Assembly (NCBI RefSeq): GCF_008831285.2 | Contig: NC_045145.1 | Coordinates: forward strand, 8,308,802 to 8,372,801 | From: Nymphaea colorata | Taxonomy: Eukaryota; Streptophyta; Magnoliopsida; Nymphaeales; Nymphaeaceae | Reading direction: 5' to 3' | DNA length: 64,000 nucleotides | Part shown: positions 12,400-23,876 of the stretch, one piece after another | Numbering within the stretch: the stretch's first letter is position 1 | Layout of the letters: each line of letters begins with the position of its first letter | The notes under the pieces: model-generated | Told to the model about the DNA's origin: nothing | The model's input: the letters and a program-made list of their open reading frames with translations, nothing else | Database searches by the model: none | Position numbers and translations under genes: made by a program

Positions 12400-13540
12400 C
12401 TATGTCACATAGGTACGGGTACGGGTATGGGTACGGACCATTTTTAAAAAACTTGGGTGCGGGGGTACGGCCGTACACACACATACACATATACATATAT
12501 ACAAACAGAATAACATATTCATAATTCATAATCCAAAATTTATCAATCTTGATTTTCATTCTCCTCAGTCACATAAAGTACCACCTGAATAATAAGATGT
12601 AGGAATGAATTGACGAGAGACTAAAGGGCCAACAAGGAACTAGATACAGAAGTTGAACAAAAGTAAGAAGTACGGTCAAGTGGCTGCAGAAATTCCCTTA
12701 ATGTGCTTATTACAAGCAGTAAAAATTTTCAGTTTGGAGTGAAAAACAATCCATGAACTACATAGCAATCAGTTTCATCAAAGGGAAGGTGTCTACAACA
12801 TCAGCAAGTTTATAAAAATTAACTTATGACAATGGCAATGGCAATCACGGCAGAAGCACAAACAAAATAACGTACACTTTTACATAAGTAACATAACAAA
12901 CAAAAGAGGGAACACGGAACAGAAAAAAAAAGGAACAAAAAAAAGGGAACCGACTGCAGGCAATGAACAAAAAAGAAGGAACCGTCTGGAGGCGGCGAAT
13001 AGAAAAAGGATTCAGAAGAAATAAGACGATGGAAGGCTCTGCCGGTGAAAAGTGCCGTCTGCCGGCACCGGAGACTATGGAAGGCTCAACCCATCGATAG
13101 AAAATGAGAAAACGATGAAAAAAAACAAATACCGTCGTTGTTCATCGCCCGCCGTCACTGGAGATCGTTTGCCGTCGCCGGTCTCTGCTCCTGCAGCTGC
13201 CGGTCTCTGCCCCTGCCTTCGCCCGTCGCCGTGCGTGGTCGTCGGTGAGAGAGGAACACCGTTCGTGAGAGAGGAAGAAACGAACGAGATGAAACGAAAA
13301 AGGTTTTAGGGTTTTGATATATTTAACGTTAAAATGGTTTAAAACGTGAACTTTAGACTCGGTCAACTTTGACCAAGTCTGAAAACGATCGAATATGACC
13401 CTGGGTGCGTTGACCGCACCCAGTGCGGTCAACGCCGCACTTCTGGCGTACTCACCAACGTACCTGTACCAGCACCGGTGTCGTACCTGTATCGGTACCG
13501 GTGTCGTACCGGTACCATGCAGGTACTCCTCCTCTGTGTT
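12400..13540. mobile_element. GTACC-rich hAT-type non-autonomous element, long copy (about 1.14 kb)
   Basis: An inverted and longer relative of 6109-6507. The left end ctatgtcacataggtacggg and the tacggccgtac block near 12465 match the reverse complement of 6410-6507; the right part (gcgttgaccgcaccc, then aggtactcctcctc) matches the reverse complement of 6120-6240. Flanks actattac (12392-12399) and actaatat (13541-13548) agree at six of eight positions. The right terminus is shorter than in the other copy, so the exact right border is uncertain. The extra middle part (about 12600-13310) is partly GC-rich, reads like a transcript leader on the minus strand, and encodes nothing recognisable. 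Confidence 0.7.
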
Positions 13541-15950
13541 ACTAATATTTGAAATGTGGATGGTAGTAATATAATAAGCATAATCAACTTAAACAATCAA
13601 AAATTAACTGTTGACTTCATTGAATATGCAAAATCAATAGAATAAGTTTAACATTACTTATTAAATGTAATTTAATACAAAAAAAAAGTAACTAAATCTA
13701 ATCTCTAAAAGAAGGAATGTAAATCCACAAGAAGGCTTCAATCCATCAATACTTAAAAGAAAGACATAGTATAATAAAACAGACCAACAGTACATAATAG
13801 TATACATATAAGTACACAACAGTAACAATATATATAAGTAAATATTAAATAACCATACTAACATATAGGTATAACAGGTATCACAATACTACATATTATA
13901 TAACAGGCTAACAATATATACATATAACAGGTTGACAGTATATACATATAACATGTATTCCAATACATATAACAGGAATAACAAATTGTATTACAATGCA
14001 ATTTAATTTTAACATAATAGTACATATAGAAGATAAATATTCACCCGTTGAATCTCTTGCACTTTGTAGAACAACAAAAAGTTGTTTTCTCCCTTCCCTT
14101 GTGAATGATGTTGCCTTGCTTTTCGAAATACCACCAGTGGATAGGCCCTGCAAATATGGGTTCAGAGTCACCACCTAATCAAGTGGCATTCAAATAGTCA
14201 GAATAAAGCTAGAAAATGCTAAGGTATTATCTCACAATAAAACAAGAGAAAAGAAATCCCATAATAAAACAACAAAAAAGAAAGATATTATCTCTGTGAT
14301 GCAAACCTATAAGCAATTTAAGAAAGCAAATTAGACACCAAAATGCAATTTCAAGCAAATGTTGTTAGTCATGCCTGTAACTACAGGAAGCAATTCTCAA
14401 CCATGCTGCAGCTCCAGCAAAGGATGCGAGGGAATGCAATAGACTCGAAAAAACAGAGAATGCCTAATAGTTTTGTGAGTTCAAGAAAATGCCCTTCCTA
14501 AAATCATTCTAAAACCTGCTGAAAATTGACTCCTCCACACTCAGTTCACTCAATTTCTCCCTATCCAATCAAATTCATATCAAAATTTATGGAAACCCAA
14601 AATTTACCCAACATAAGTGCCCTTGAAGCAACCTCTTGAGCAACAAACAGTTATAGAATGAAATACCCAAATCTTGAATACATATGTATGATAATTTGAA
14701 GGTTGTTCCAATAGCATAGCCGACGAGTTTAACTGGTTATCACCTTCCAGGACATGCTGAAATAGAATGATATCTTGTGCTACATCCATGCGGCAGAGCA
14801 GAAAAATATGATAGTTTTCACTTTGCAGAGGTCATGATACAATGCAAAGCTTATTATGGCACTTGCCAGCCAAACTAAGTAGTCCAAATAAATCCTCTCA
14901 TGAAAACTACGAGATAATATTGACTACGTATACATTCACTAGTGGTTTCAGTTTTGCAATGATCGGGCTACGGACACTACATTAGATAAAGGACTAAACC
15001 AAAAAGAGGAAAACAAGGAAAAGAAAAAGAAGAAGGAGAAAAAACGCTAACCAGGCTTACTTGCTACGTCCCTGCATCCTTGTAATGTTCATTCTTCAGA
15101 TGCAGGTGTCCTATTGGGTCAGTCCTAGTGGCTAGTGCCAAAAATTTCTCCTACAAGCTTCACAGTTTTTCTCTTCTGTATCAAAGATCATTAGTCAGTG
15201 ATAATTAAATAAGTTGCAACCAGCCACACTTCTCGTTTAAGTATTTGATTTCGACTACGAAATCAGAGAGCAGTATTGAATGGCAACATGTTTCTCTAAG
15301 CTGGCTATGAGAGGCTATTGATGCATGGGGCTATATATTCACACGTCTAACCACTGCTTCTCAAGCTTTCATGTTATGGCCCCTTCGGCGGCAAGTTCCT
15401 TATTGCTGCCTACGTTCGCTACTTCTAGACACGGACACCTGATTGCATGCATCTGATCAAAATGCAGAGAAAGAGAAAAAAGTCCAACAAATGTTCATAC
15501 AATTTGAAAAAATAATAATTCCCCGAACAGGAGTCTGAAATAATAAAGAATCAACAATAGAAAAAGGGCATGTACAGACTGGATGTTAGTAAATGCCACA
15601 CAATAAGAATTAAGAACCAGAGTTGAAGTGGCTGCAATAGGATCGCGTACAGCGAAGCGAATAGTGTTCAAATTGAAAAGAATAAGGGTCACTTGATAGA
15701 GAAAGGAAATAGATTGACAACCCAGCTTCATTATCCGCTACTCAATAATGAAGTAGATAGCATCACATATAATAACAGTCCAAACGTCAAGCAGGAAACT
15801 CATCCGCCGGAGTCTCGGTAAATCTCATGCTATGAATTATTAAAAGCTCAAATCCCATAATTCCAATGGCAAGCTAATCGTCCAAACCATTAATCCAAAA
15901 AACAAAATTAAAAATCAAAAGAGAAAATTGAAAATCTCAAACGATTTTAC
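13541..15950. other. Non-coding stretch, probable RRP42 5' intron
   Basis: A/T-rich DNA between the long GTACC element and the probable first exon. Tandem tacatataacaggt-like units occur at about 13860-13980. No exon with family resemblance was seen on either strand. Confidence 0.35.
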
Positions 15951-16390
15951 CTACTGCTGCTTTGTCCTTTTTCCTCACGTTCTTCTCTCTCCTCTTCTCT
16001 TCCGACCACCTTCCTGCAGCCCTGCTCTCTCCGTCTCTCTTGCTCCCTTTCTCACTCTTTCATTCTCTATCTCCCTCTCTTTATCTCTCGTTGTCTCCCT
16101 CGCACTCTCTTCCTGCAGCGGCGCAGCGCTGCGTTTTCCCTTTCGAAAACCTGTTTTCGTTTTCGAAGTAGGGCAAACGAAAACGAAAGGGCGGGCTGGG
16201 TTTTGTGGGTTGGATTTCAGTGGAGCCAAATAAAAACCCGAATCCAAATATTGCATGTAACGCGTAGAGAGAGAGGGAGAGACATTACCGGAAAGACGAC
16301 CATTCGAGTCTCCGACTGTCTCGGAGAAGAGAGAGAGAAGAAACAGCGGGAAGGGTTTTGCCCTAAACGGCTAAACCCCCTCTATTCTAC
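15951..16390 (-). promoter_or_regulatory. RRP42: Probable promoter and untranslated first exon of RRP42
   Basis: On the minus strand the sequence runs from gtttagccgtttagggcaa and aaaaccc (telo-box-like, common in plant promoters of RNA-processing and translation genes) through a CT-rich leader to GCAGTAG|GTAAAATCG, a good splice donor at 15951/15950. A CT-rich leader spliced to an acceptor near 11186 would place RRP42 on a transcript starting near 16.3 kb. This is inference from composition, splice consensus and orientation; no transcript evidence is available. Confidence 0.4.
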
Positions 16391-16706
16391 TTCGCTGGCC
16401 ATGTGAAAATGGAATGAAATGGAAGCGCAAGCGACGCGGTTAAGAGGTCCTTCTGCACTTGCTGGCCGCACATATTCCAGGATCGTGTGAACGCACGTGC
16501 GAACGCCTGCCCATATGATTGACATGTAAAACCCAAAACAAGTCTTGGAAGTATGTATGATCTTCAGCCTTGGGGAACAACCTAGAGCCATGGCTTGTTT
16601 GATACTTGAAAAGGTGGCTGAGTTCATGGCCTAACTTACAATTAACAGAGCAAGCGGTAGCAATTGCAAAAGCTGGCCAAAATAGACTTCTTCATCGAAG
16701 GAGAGA

Positions 16707-16880
16707 CACTACAAGAAAATGGCCTAGGAGTGGCGCTATTTTGTACATGGTCTCTAGTCCTAAATTCGAAGCACAATTGTACATTAAAGAACCATGGTGT
16801 TGCTGGGCAGAGCGCCACTAAGCGCTTTGGTGATAGTCTACGAAGTGCTAGAGATAGGCTGAGCCTGCGTGCAGAAGTTA
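16707..16880 (+). mobile_element. CACTA (En/Spm) transposon terminus fragment
   Basis: cactacaagaaaa at 16707-16719 is the classic plant CACTA terminal motif. It is followed by subterminal repeats around the core gtggcgct and its complement agcgccac (16733, 16810). No opposing terminus (ttttcttgtagtg) was seen, so this is a solo end. The LTR preceding the copia primer site begins nearby, so the right border is approximate. Confidence 0.6.
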
Positions 16881-16962
16881 TGTGAGAGCTTGTAAAACGT
16901 AAAAATTTTGTGTTGATTACTATGTGCATGAATGAGTATTACTCTCTTCGTCTATTTCTTCA

Positions 16963-16974
16963 TGGTATCAGAGC
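16963..16974 (+). other. Copia primer binding site (initiator tRNA-Met type)
   Basis: tggtatcagagc is complementary to the 3' end of plant initiator tRNA-Met, the usual primer of Ty1/copia reverse transcription. The bases just before it, ...tttcttca, fit the CA end of a 5' LTR whose start could not be fixed. Confidence 0.75.
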
Positions 16975-17008
16975 TAAGTTCAGCTCATTGTAACTGAACT
17001 TTTTTTTT

Positions 17009-17940
17009 TTGGTGTTCATGGTGGATGCAAGCTCTTCTTCAGCTAGCCATGCTCTTCGTGGTACCAGTGGTCTTGGTGGTGGTGGTGTTGGTAGTACAAA
17101 ACCAACAAGGTCTACTCAACAAATTGTGGTATGTGACTACGTCAATCCTGCCTTGAAGATCACCACCAAACCGTTAAATGGGTTTAATTACTTGACATGG
17201 TCTAAGTCTACTAAGCACTTTCTTAGCGGTCAATGTAGACTTGGCCATGTATCTGGAAGCAAGCCTAGACGACTTGAAGGAGACCCTAAACTCGAAGAAT
17301 GGGAGTCAAATGATCATACGGTTGTCATAGCTACTCAATTCCTTGGACAAGAAGATTACTTGCATTTCTTTTTCTACGAAACTGCCAAAGGGGTACGGGA
17401 TGTTGCCTCTGAACTCTATAGTTTTCAATTTAATATGACGAGACGTTTTCAGATATCCCAAGAGAAAATAACTTGAATTGCAGTTTCTTTTTCTACGAAA
17501 CTGCCAAAGAGGTACGGGATGTTGCCTGTGAACTCTATAGTTTTCAATTTAATATGACGAGACGTTTTCAGATATCCCAAGACAAAATAACTTGAAGCAA
17601 GGGGATATAAACTTTGTGGAGTATATAGCCCAAATGTGTGGCTTATGGGAGGAATGGGAATCACATACTCCTTTGGGCACTGATTCAGCCACTCTTAGGA
17701 AAAATCGTGAGCATGAGAAGATATTCCAGGCTAGCTGAGTTGCAACTAGAATATAAACAATTACGTAGTGAGGTACTTACAACATGTGATCCTCCTTCTT
17801 TAAATGATATTTTCTCTATTATTATGTGTGAGGAGTGCAGAAGACAAGTAATGAATAGAGATGACAATTATGAATGTGTTCATTTTTTGCTACAGGAGCA
17901 AAAGTCTCATTATATTCTATACCATATGTTTGTGTAAACC
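17009..17940 (+). pseudogene. Ty1/copia gag remnant 1 (UBN2-type)
   Basis: Gag of a copia retrotransposon, which packages element RNA into virus-like particles. A serine/glycine-rich N-terminus at 17009 is followed by ITTKPLNGFNYLTWSKSTKHF (about residues 50-70), the copia Gag N-terminal motif, and by the LEEWES region. After a frame-breaking duplication (17365-17596) the middle part continues as GLWEEWESHTPLGTDSATLR, then LEYKQLRSEVLTTCDPPSLN in another frame. No zinc knuckle or pol follows on this strand. It begins 34 bp after the primer binding site. Stops and frameshifts make it inactive. Confidence 0.8.
17365..17596 (+). repeat. Tandem duplication of 113 bp within copia gag
   Basis: 17365-17477 and 17484-17596 are near-identical (about three mismatches), offset by 119 bp. 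Because 119 is not a multiple of three, the duplication shifts the gag frame in addition to the stop shared by both copies. Confidence 0.9.
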
Positions 17941-18028
17941 CTTTCACAACTAGCCTAGCTTATATCTCTCTTTGGGTTCATTGTTGTTGTGCTTGTAGTG
18001 TCATTTGCAACCAACTAGCTTGTCATCT

Positions 18029-18487
18029 TTAGGCAAGGTGAGTATGGTTCAGTGTTGTTTCTTTTAAGACAACAAGTTTTTCCCTCATTGCAGCTAACCA
18101 TTCAGGTGACTGATTGGCCTCATGGTATGACTCTGGTTCAATATTAGATGAGATATGACTGGGAAAGGCTTTATGATGTGATAGAAAAAAAAAATCATAT
18201 CCAATCTGCATTTCAATAGGATGAGCGACAGTGGTATATGTGACATAGTTTCGCAAGTGTCTAGAAGGACGTGACACTCGCTCATAGCATCTAGGTTGAC
18301 CCTGAATGTCGTCGTGAGATTCATGCTCACTGACTATATCGATCCCATCATTCAAGTCTTGCTCAATGGCTTGATCGTCCATAATTGGTTCTGAATTGAT
18401 GTTTTGACTCTTGCCAGGACCTCGATCTTCACTATTACTTTGGGTAGTAATGTGTAGGAGATCATTATACTTGCTCAAGGTTGGCAA
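18029..18487 (-). pseudogene. Ty1/copia pol fragment (integrase-RT linker and RT start), inverted
   Basis: The 152-codon minus-strand frame contains an acidic linker, then RVSRPSRHLRNYVTY, HKAFPSHISSNIEPESYHEA and SPEWLAAMREKL, the conserved approach to the copia reverse transcriptase domain. It stops before the catalytic RT motifs. It faces the gag remnant at 17009, so the two pieces cannot belong to one intact element in place; inversion or separate insertions are needed. Confidence 0.75.
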
Positions 18488-18496
18488 AACAAACTC

Positions 18497-19359
18497 CCTG
18501 TTCGAATCCCTAAAAATTTATTGGTTTTTGGAGTGCTTCAGAAAAATGAGTTTTTGTTTTGAAAATGAGAGAAAGATAGACTGGCCCGTGGTACGAGGAT
18601 CGACCGTTCCCGACGCCTTTACTGGGGATAATCAATCTAAGGGCTATGCTTATTCTTGGTGCATTTTGTTTTGGCTTAAACATCTTTTTTATTTTATATG
18701 CGGTGTAGTGTTTGAGAAAATGTTGAAGATTTGATGTTTCAAATTTTTGAGAAAGTTTTGAAGGATCTTTTGAGAGGGTAAAATATTTTGATTTGAGAAA
18801 TTTTGAATTGAGAAATCTTTATAAATATTTGGAAAACTTTGGAGATCACTTTTGAAGTTCATTTAGTGTTCTCTTAAAACTTTAAGTAGGTTTGAGATTT
18901 TGCTCTAATTTGATTACTACCTAGTTAGAGTTCTATCTCGTCTTGCTTAAGTTCTTTGGAGGGGTGCCTGTGATTATAAATGATGCTAAGTGAGTATGAA
19001 TGGATGAATGCATTGATCTTATATGATTAAAAGTGAATAATTCATTCTTATTATAACATTCATCTAAAAACACTCTTACCACAACATACATCTAGTATTT
19101 TTGTTTTTATATTTGTTATAAATGTTTTTAAAAGTTTTTGAAAATGGAATGGGGTTGTAGACCATCAAGCATGAGTTCAATATTGGGTCATTAGAAAAAT
19201 GTCCAAAAGAATGGAAAAGATGAAATACTCCCAATAAAAGAAAGAGAAAGAGATTGAAAAAGATGTACATATATGAGTACATACTATCACATATGAAAGG
19301 TTGTAAAAAAAAAGATATTGATTTGAATAGAAAGAGGGATTTTGGAGAAATAGAAATAA

Positions 19360-19414
<55 letters not shown>

Positions 19415-20271
19415 ACACAAGAAATTTGTAGGTGAAGACATTTGACTTGAAAAGAGAAATAAAAGATTTTAGAGAGAGAAAAAAAAAACACACACACATA
19501 CCTATATATATATATATGCATTCATGTATATATGAAAATTTGTAAGATAAAACATGGAAACAAAGAGAAAGAAGGATAAAGAAAATCATCAAGTGCACAT
19601 ATATGTATATAACATGTATATACATATGTACCTTCATGAGATTAAAAATAAAAAAATAACTTAAAATATTTCGACTTCAACTTTTATGTACGCCAGATAA
19701 GACATGGGCTCATGCGAAAGCCTAAGCTAAGTCTCCAAAACCACATTAGAGAGGGTTCTTATTTTCAAAAATCTTTTGAAAAACATGATTTCAAATATTT
19801 TGTATATTAATATAACATATTATTATTTTGTTTGTTACAATGGAATATATTTCTTCCACTGTTGAGTATAGAAGAAAAGTCAAACTACATAATGAGACAC
19901 CCATTAGGGTTTCTAATTGCGTGATTAAAAGGAAAATTAAATGCAAAAATGACATGACAATGCATATTAATATATACATATTGCTGAAGGTTTTCTTCAG
20001 TTGGACAAGTCTCAACCTCAAAAATTAACATAAGAATAAAGAAAATAATCTCAAACTACACCCTCATCATCACCGTACATTCACATTTAAATAGAAAAAA
20101 TTAATCAACTATGCATGAATAATATCCCAAAACAAAGCAACATTCAAAAAAAGAGAAAACATGTTTTAATCATAAAATGAAATATCATCTCATCTTTTCA
20201 TGCTCCCGATGCACTCAAGAATAGTTTTTTAATTTCAAGAAGGAGATTTGAGAGTTATTTCCTATGTCACT
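18497..20271 (+). repeat. Dispersed 1.8-kb repeat, copy X
   Basis: Matches in inverted orientation 51530-53305. Shared blocks include ttttggagt (18528), ggtacgaggatcgacc (18589), ggcttaaacatcttttt (18672), agcctaagctaag (19720), aagtctcaacctcaaaa (20008) and atgcactcaaga (20210). It contains an (AT)n tract at 19362-19411 and no coding region. It stops exactly where the hAT terminus ctatgtcac begins at 20272. It may be an LTR or untranslated part of a large retroelement; the family is not identified. Confidence 0.7.
19362..19411. repeat. (AT)n microsatellite
   Basis: About 25 AT units inside the dispersed repeat copy X, with a shorter TA run near 19505-19517. Confidence 0.95.
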
Positions 20272-20338
20272 TGAGTGCGGGTGCCGACGCGACACATCTC
20301 AAAAAATTTAGATGTGCCGGTGCGGCAAGAGTATTTTA
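20272..20338 (-). repeat. Left terminus of the minus-strand hAT element 2
   Basis: ctatgtcacttgagtgcggg starts at the point where the flanking 1.8-kb repeat is interrupted. It shares its first nine bases with the 12400-13540 element terminus, followed by similar subterminal repeats (gggtgccg, gtgccggtgcgg). It probably is the 3' end of the transposon whose transposase lies at 21549-23876. No matching right terminus was found. Confidence 0.55.
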
Positions 20339-20386
20339 TTATTATTATTATTATTTTATAATAATAATAATAATAATATAATATAT
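20333..20386. repeat. (TTA)n/(ATA)n inverted microsatellite
   Basis: A run of tta units is followed directly by ataata units, making a hairpin-forming palindrome of about 40 bp just inside the hAT element 2 terminus. Confidence 0.85.
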
Positions 20387-20737
20387 ATGACAAAAATTTG
20401 TCTATAAACCACAAAATTATTAAATAACAAGATCAAAATTGTAATTTGCTAATCATGATCATTATCAATCATCGATTCAACATTTAACAAGAAATATACT
20501 CTAATTTGAGTTCACAGAATCACATTCATTGATAAATATCCATATCTGCACAACGTAATTCCCTACTAACCCACGCAATAAAAGTACAACAACTATTATG
20601 CATAATTCCACACTAGCATATTAAGCAAATAAGAATTGCAATATGTGTCGCTGATGATGACAACTAAGAATATTATCCAAATAAAGGCATCAAAACACAT
20701 GCAAAATATTTATGTGTATAGAAGTTTTGATAATCAC

Positions 20738-20801
20738 TTGCTCTAAGTGTAGCTGTGCAGGTTCAACACTTTCCAGGTCAACAACTTCAAGTTGCCCAAA
20801 C
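20738..20801 (-). other. Exon-like 64-bp segment
   Basis: Between an acceptor CACAG (ending at 20802) and a donor CAA|GTGATT (at 20738), the minus strand reads FGQLEVVDLESVEPAQLHLE without a stop. The codon pattern looks protein-coding, but I recognise no family and no neighbouring exon. It lies in the 3' part of the hAT element 2 region and may be a captured host exon or chance. Confidence 0.2.
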
Positions 20802-21548
20802 CTGTGATTAAAGAGGGAATGAAAGACAATGTCACAAAACTATTAAAAAAACATTGATACACCACAAGACTTCACAATTATGCCAATCAAATAATTAGTA
20901 GGAGAACCATTTGATAAGTGTCATCATTTAGGAAATAGACAGGTTTCATGACCCACCAGTTATCAATCAGCGTCAGGAAAGCCTCACTTTAATAGTTAAT
21001 ATATATGACTATCATGATCAACTAAAAAGAACAATATCTAGGACAAGCAAGATGACAGAAAAAACAAACACAGTGTTGGAGGAGAAGTGAAAAAACTGCT
21101 GATTTTGCACAAGATAGCAAAGTAACTAAGTAAGGTATGACATGATCAGCAAGAAGAAACCTCCAGACATTAAACTGAGGGTCCGTTACAGAATACCAAT
21201 GCTAGCTTGTCAAGCATCCCCTTTCACATGTCAGTAAGACCTGATCTTCTTTGTATCACTAGTATTTACCAACTAATATCCAAAGGAACACCAAATCCTT
21301 TTCGTTCTCCATCTCCAGAAATAGTGAGTCTCAGAGACTGAGATACATATGACCCAAGTGGAGTGAATAATTATAAGAACATCCCATTCATGTGATATTA
21401 TGTATGCAAATGTTAAAAGCATAATTTAGCATCTAGTGTGCTAAAGGAAGAAGAACAAGAGCGAATGAAAATGCCGATTCCAATAGCTAACTTCATACAG
21501 TCATACTTCAAAGTTTATACATCAATACATATTACATCATGACATCAA

Positions 21549-23876
21549 TCAGAGTTGCGTTCCACTTCCACTTCCACCAATATCTTGATTTTCTTCAATG
21601 CTTTCAATGATATCATCATCATCATATGCCTCAAAAGGAATAACATGATCAGAAAAATCCATGTTTGCAGTATATAAATTGCACTCTCCATCAAAATCAA
21701 ATTCATCTGGATTTACATCCCAATATTAAGATGATCCACAACTGCATTTTATTAAAGACGAAAGTTAAACAATAAAAAATATTGACCACAAAAATATAAG
21801 AAATTTAACACAACATAGGAAATTGAGCAAAACAAAACAACATAATAAAGAAATACCTGTATTTTTTTTCTTTTCTTGAAATTAGATGCAAATTAGAATG
21901 CACATAAACCAAGTCCTCTGCACGTTGGCTAGTGAGCTTGTTCCTTTTAATGTTGTGTACATGACCGTATATGCTCAAATTTCTTTCACAACACGAAGAT
22001 GTAACAGGTTGTGATAGTAACATCAAAGCAAGTTTATGAAGCACAAGCATTTCTGATCCATAAGATGCCCACCAATCAAAAGGACTCATGTCATTTCATC
22101 ATCTTCTCTTGCTGTTGTTGTGCCTTCTAAACTAAAATCTCTTAAAGAAAACTTGTTATATTCACAAATAGCTTGTCTTCTGATATAAGAATCTGAAAAA
22201 AGTCCGTCCATACATGACATTCTTTGAATGTTTAACTCATTATCTAGATTTGGAGTAACATGTCCAGGAGCTCCTTCAATCCATTTTTTAGTGTAATATT
22301 TGGGATTTAAAGAATGAGCCATGCAATGCAAGGAAGTATTGCTTTTATCCCATCTTTCAACTAATATTGTACTTATGCGATCAAAGAACTCTGAATTATC
22401 AATTACAATGTATTTTCTTTCTTTCTTAAAAACTATACACTGAATTTGTTCAATCATATCCTCCCACATTGCGTAAACTTTATGAAGCATAGACTCACAT
22501 TTACCAACAGCTCTCAACATGTACCAAATTGACTCTGTAAAATTCAAAAAATATGCAATTTTATCCCACCATTTATCTTCAACAGTAAGGTTTTAAATAC
22601 TTTGAGCTTTAGCCTCATCTTCAACCCGATAAAAGCTCCACTCTCTACTAAACACCATTTGAATAAGTGCATCTTGCACTCTTTGAATTCTTTTTAACAT
22701 GACAATTATTAAAGCAAAAACGTGTCTCTACAACATTTAATAATCTTAAATCAAAATAACTACTAAAAATAGACAATGCGTGTTGGTGACTAACGATGAA
22801 ATTTCTAATATTTCTTGCATCTTTTTCAATCTTTTGAATCCATGAGGATAGCTCATATCCCTTAGGATCTGTATCTTGACTTCTAGTATTGCATATGTCC
22901 TTCAATGCTAAATTCAAAGTATGTGCAACACATGAAGTCCAATAAATATGTGAAAAATCATACCTCAAACTAAGTCCAACACTTTTGCATACAACAACAT
23001 TGTCTGTAATGATCTGCACCACTTTATCAAGACCAACCTCTTTGATGGCTTCTACAAATAATTGCTTCAAATATCTGACAACTTTATATTCTCCAGGTGC
23101 ATTAACTGCCTTCAAAAATATTGGTTCATCACATGCAATGACAACGAAATTAATTAGTGGACGTCTTTGAATATCTGTCCACCCATCAGAAACAATTGAT
23201 ACCCCAGTCGTGTTCCATTTAAACTTTTTTCTTTCTAAACTTTGCTCAGCCTCATTTTTTTCATTATGAAGAAGTGGCGTGCGCAACCTTTATGAACTGG
23301 GAGGTATATATCCTGATAATTTGCTAGTTGCAAGCATAGTACAAGTCTTCTTCCAATATGGATTTCTAGCTACATTGAAAGGAATGCAACTATAATAGAA
23401 AAACATAGCAATCACCTTATCTATTTCTGCTCTTCCGCAAGAATCAAAACATGTCTCTATAGTCTTTCTTTTTCTATCAGAACTCTTAGGATTTGTCACA
23501 ATAATACTTGTTTTCTTCTTGTTATGGATTGCATCAACACGATCTTGCAACCTCTTGAACTCTCAAGCTTTTTCTGTAGAAATTTTTTTACATCATCGAA
23601 TTCCATGATCAACATATGTGCCTTAATTCTTGTGTAAGATCCTACAAATATACCTTCACAATATTTGCATACAAAATGCACATTTCCACCGTCCATGCCT
23701 ACATCTTTAGTGACCGCTTTTATTTTTTTCCACAGTGGTTGTTCTTCAGATGCATATGCTTCACCAAGTTTTGTAGAAGACTTTGAAACATCACCTTCAT
23801 CCACATTCAGACTAGATGAAGAACCTATTGTAGGAGAATATGAAACAACTTCTTTTCCTTTTGTTCTGTTTGCCAT
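21549..23876 (-). pseudogene. hAT-family transposase 2 (BED, DUF659, hAT dimerisation)
   Basis: The best preserved hAT transposase in the window, minus strand. It opens MANRTKGKEVVSYSP at 23876; a BED zinc finger follows (W..I.AVTKDV, then FVCKYCEGIFVGSYTRIKAH at about residues 69-88), a frameshift near 23540, then 23550-23290 (CIPFNVARNPYW), then 23286-22648 with DUF659 (GVSIVSDGWTDIQRRPLINF). The core continues at 22547-22086 (MVHSLNPKYY-like AHSLNPKYYTKKW) and the dimerisation region at 22089-21805 (WWASYGSE, CCERNLSIYGHVHNIKRNKL). An intron and an acidic, glycine/serine-ended tail finish at 21549. A stop in the tail exon and two frame changes indicate a young pseudogene. The usual length of such proteins (650-750 residues) matches the span. 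Confidence 0.85.

Noticed and set aside
15928-16256. Open frames on both strands around 16 kb
   Set aside because: Low-complexity (CT)/(GA) sequence better explained as the CT-rich leader of the minus-strand RRP42 transcript.
18236-18248. gtgacatag resembling a GTACC-element terminus
   Set aside because: It is part of the coding sequence of the inverted copia pol fragment.
18480-18510. tRNA B-box-like ttcgaatccc
   Set aside because: No A box, acceptor stem or cloverleaf upstream; the motif is the edge of the dispersed repeat copy X.
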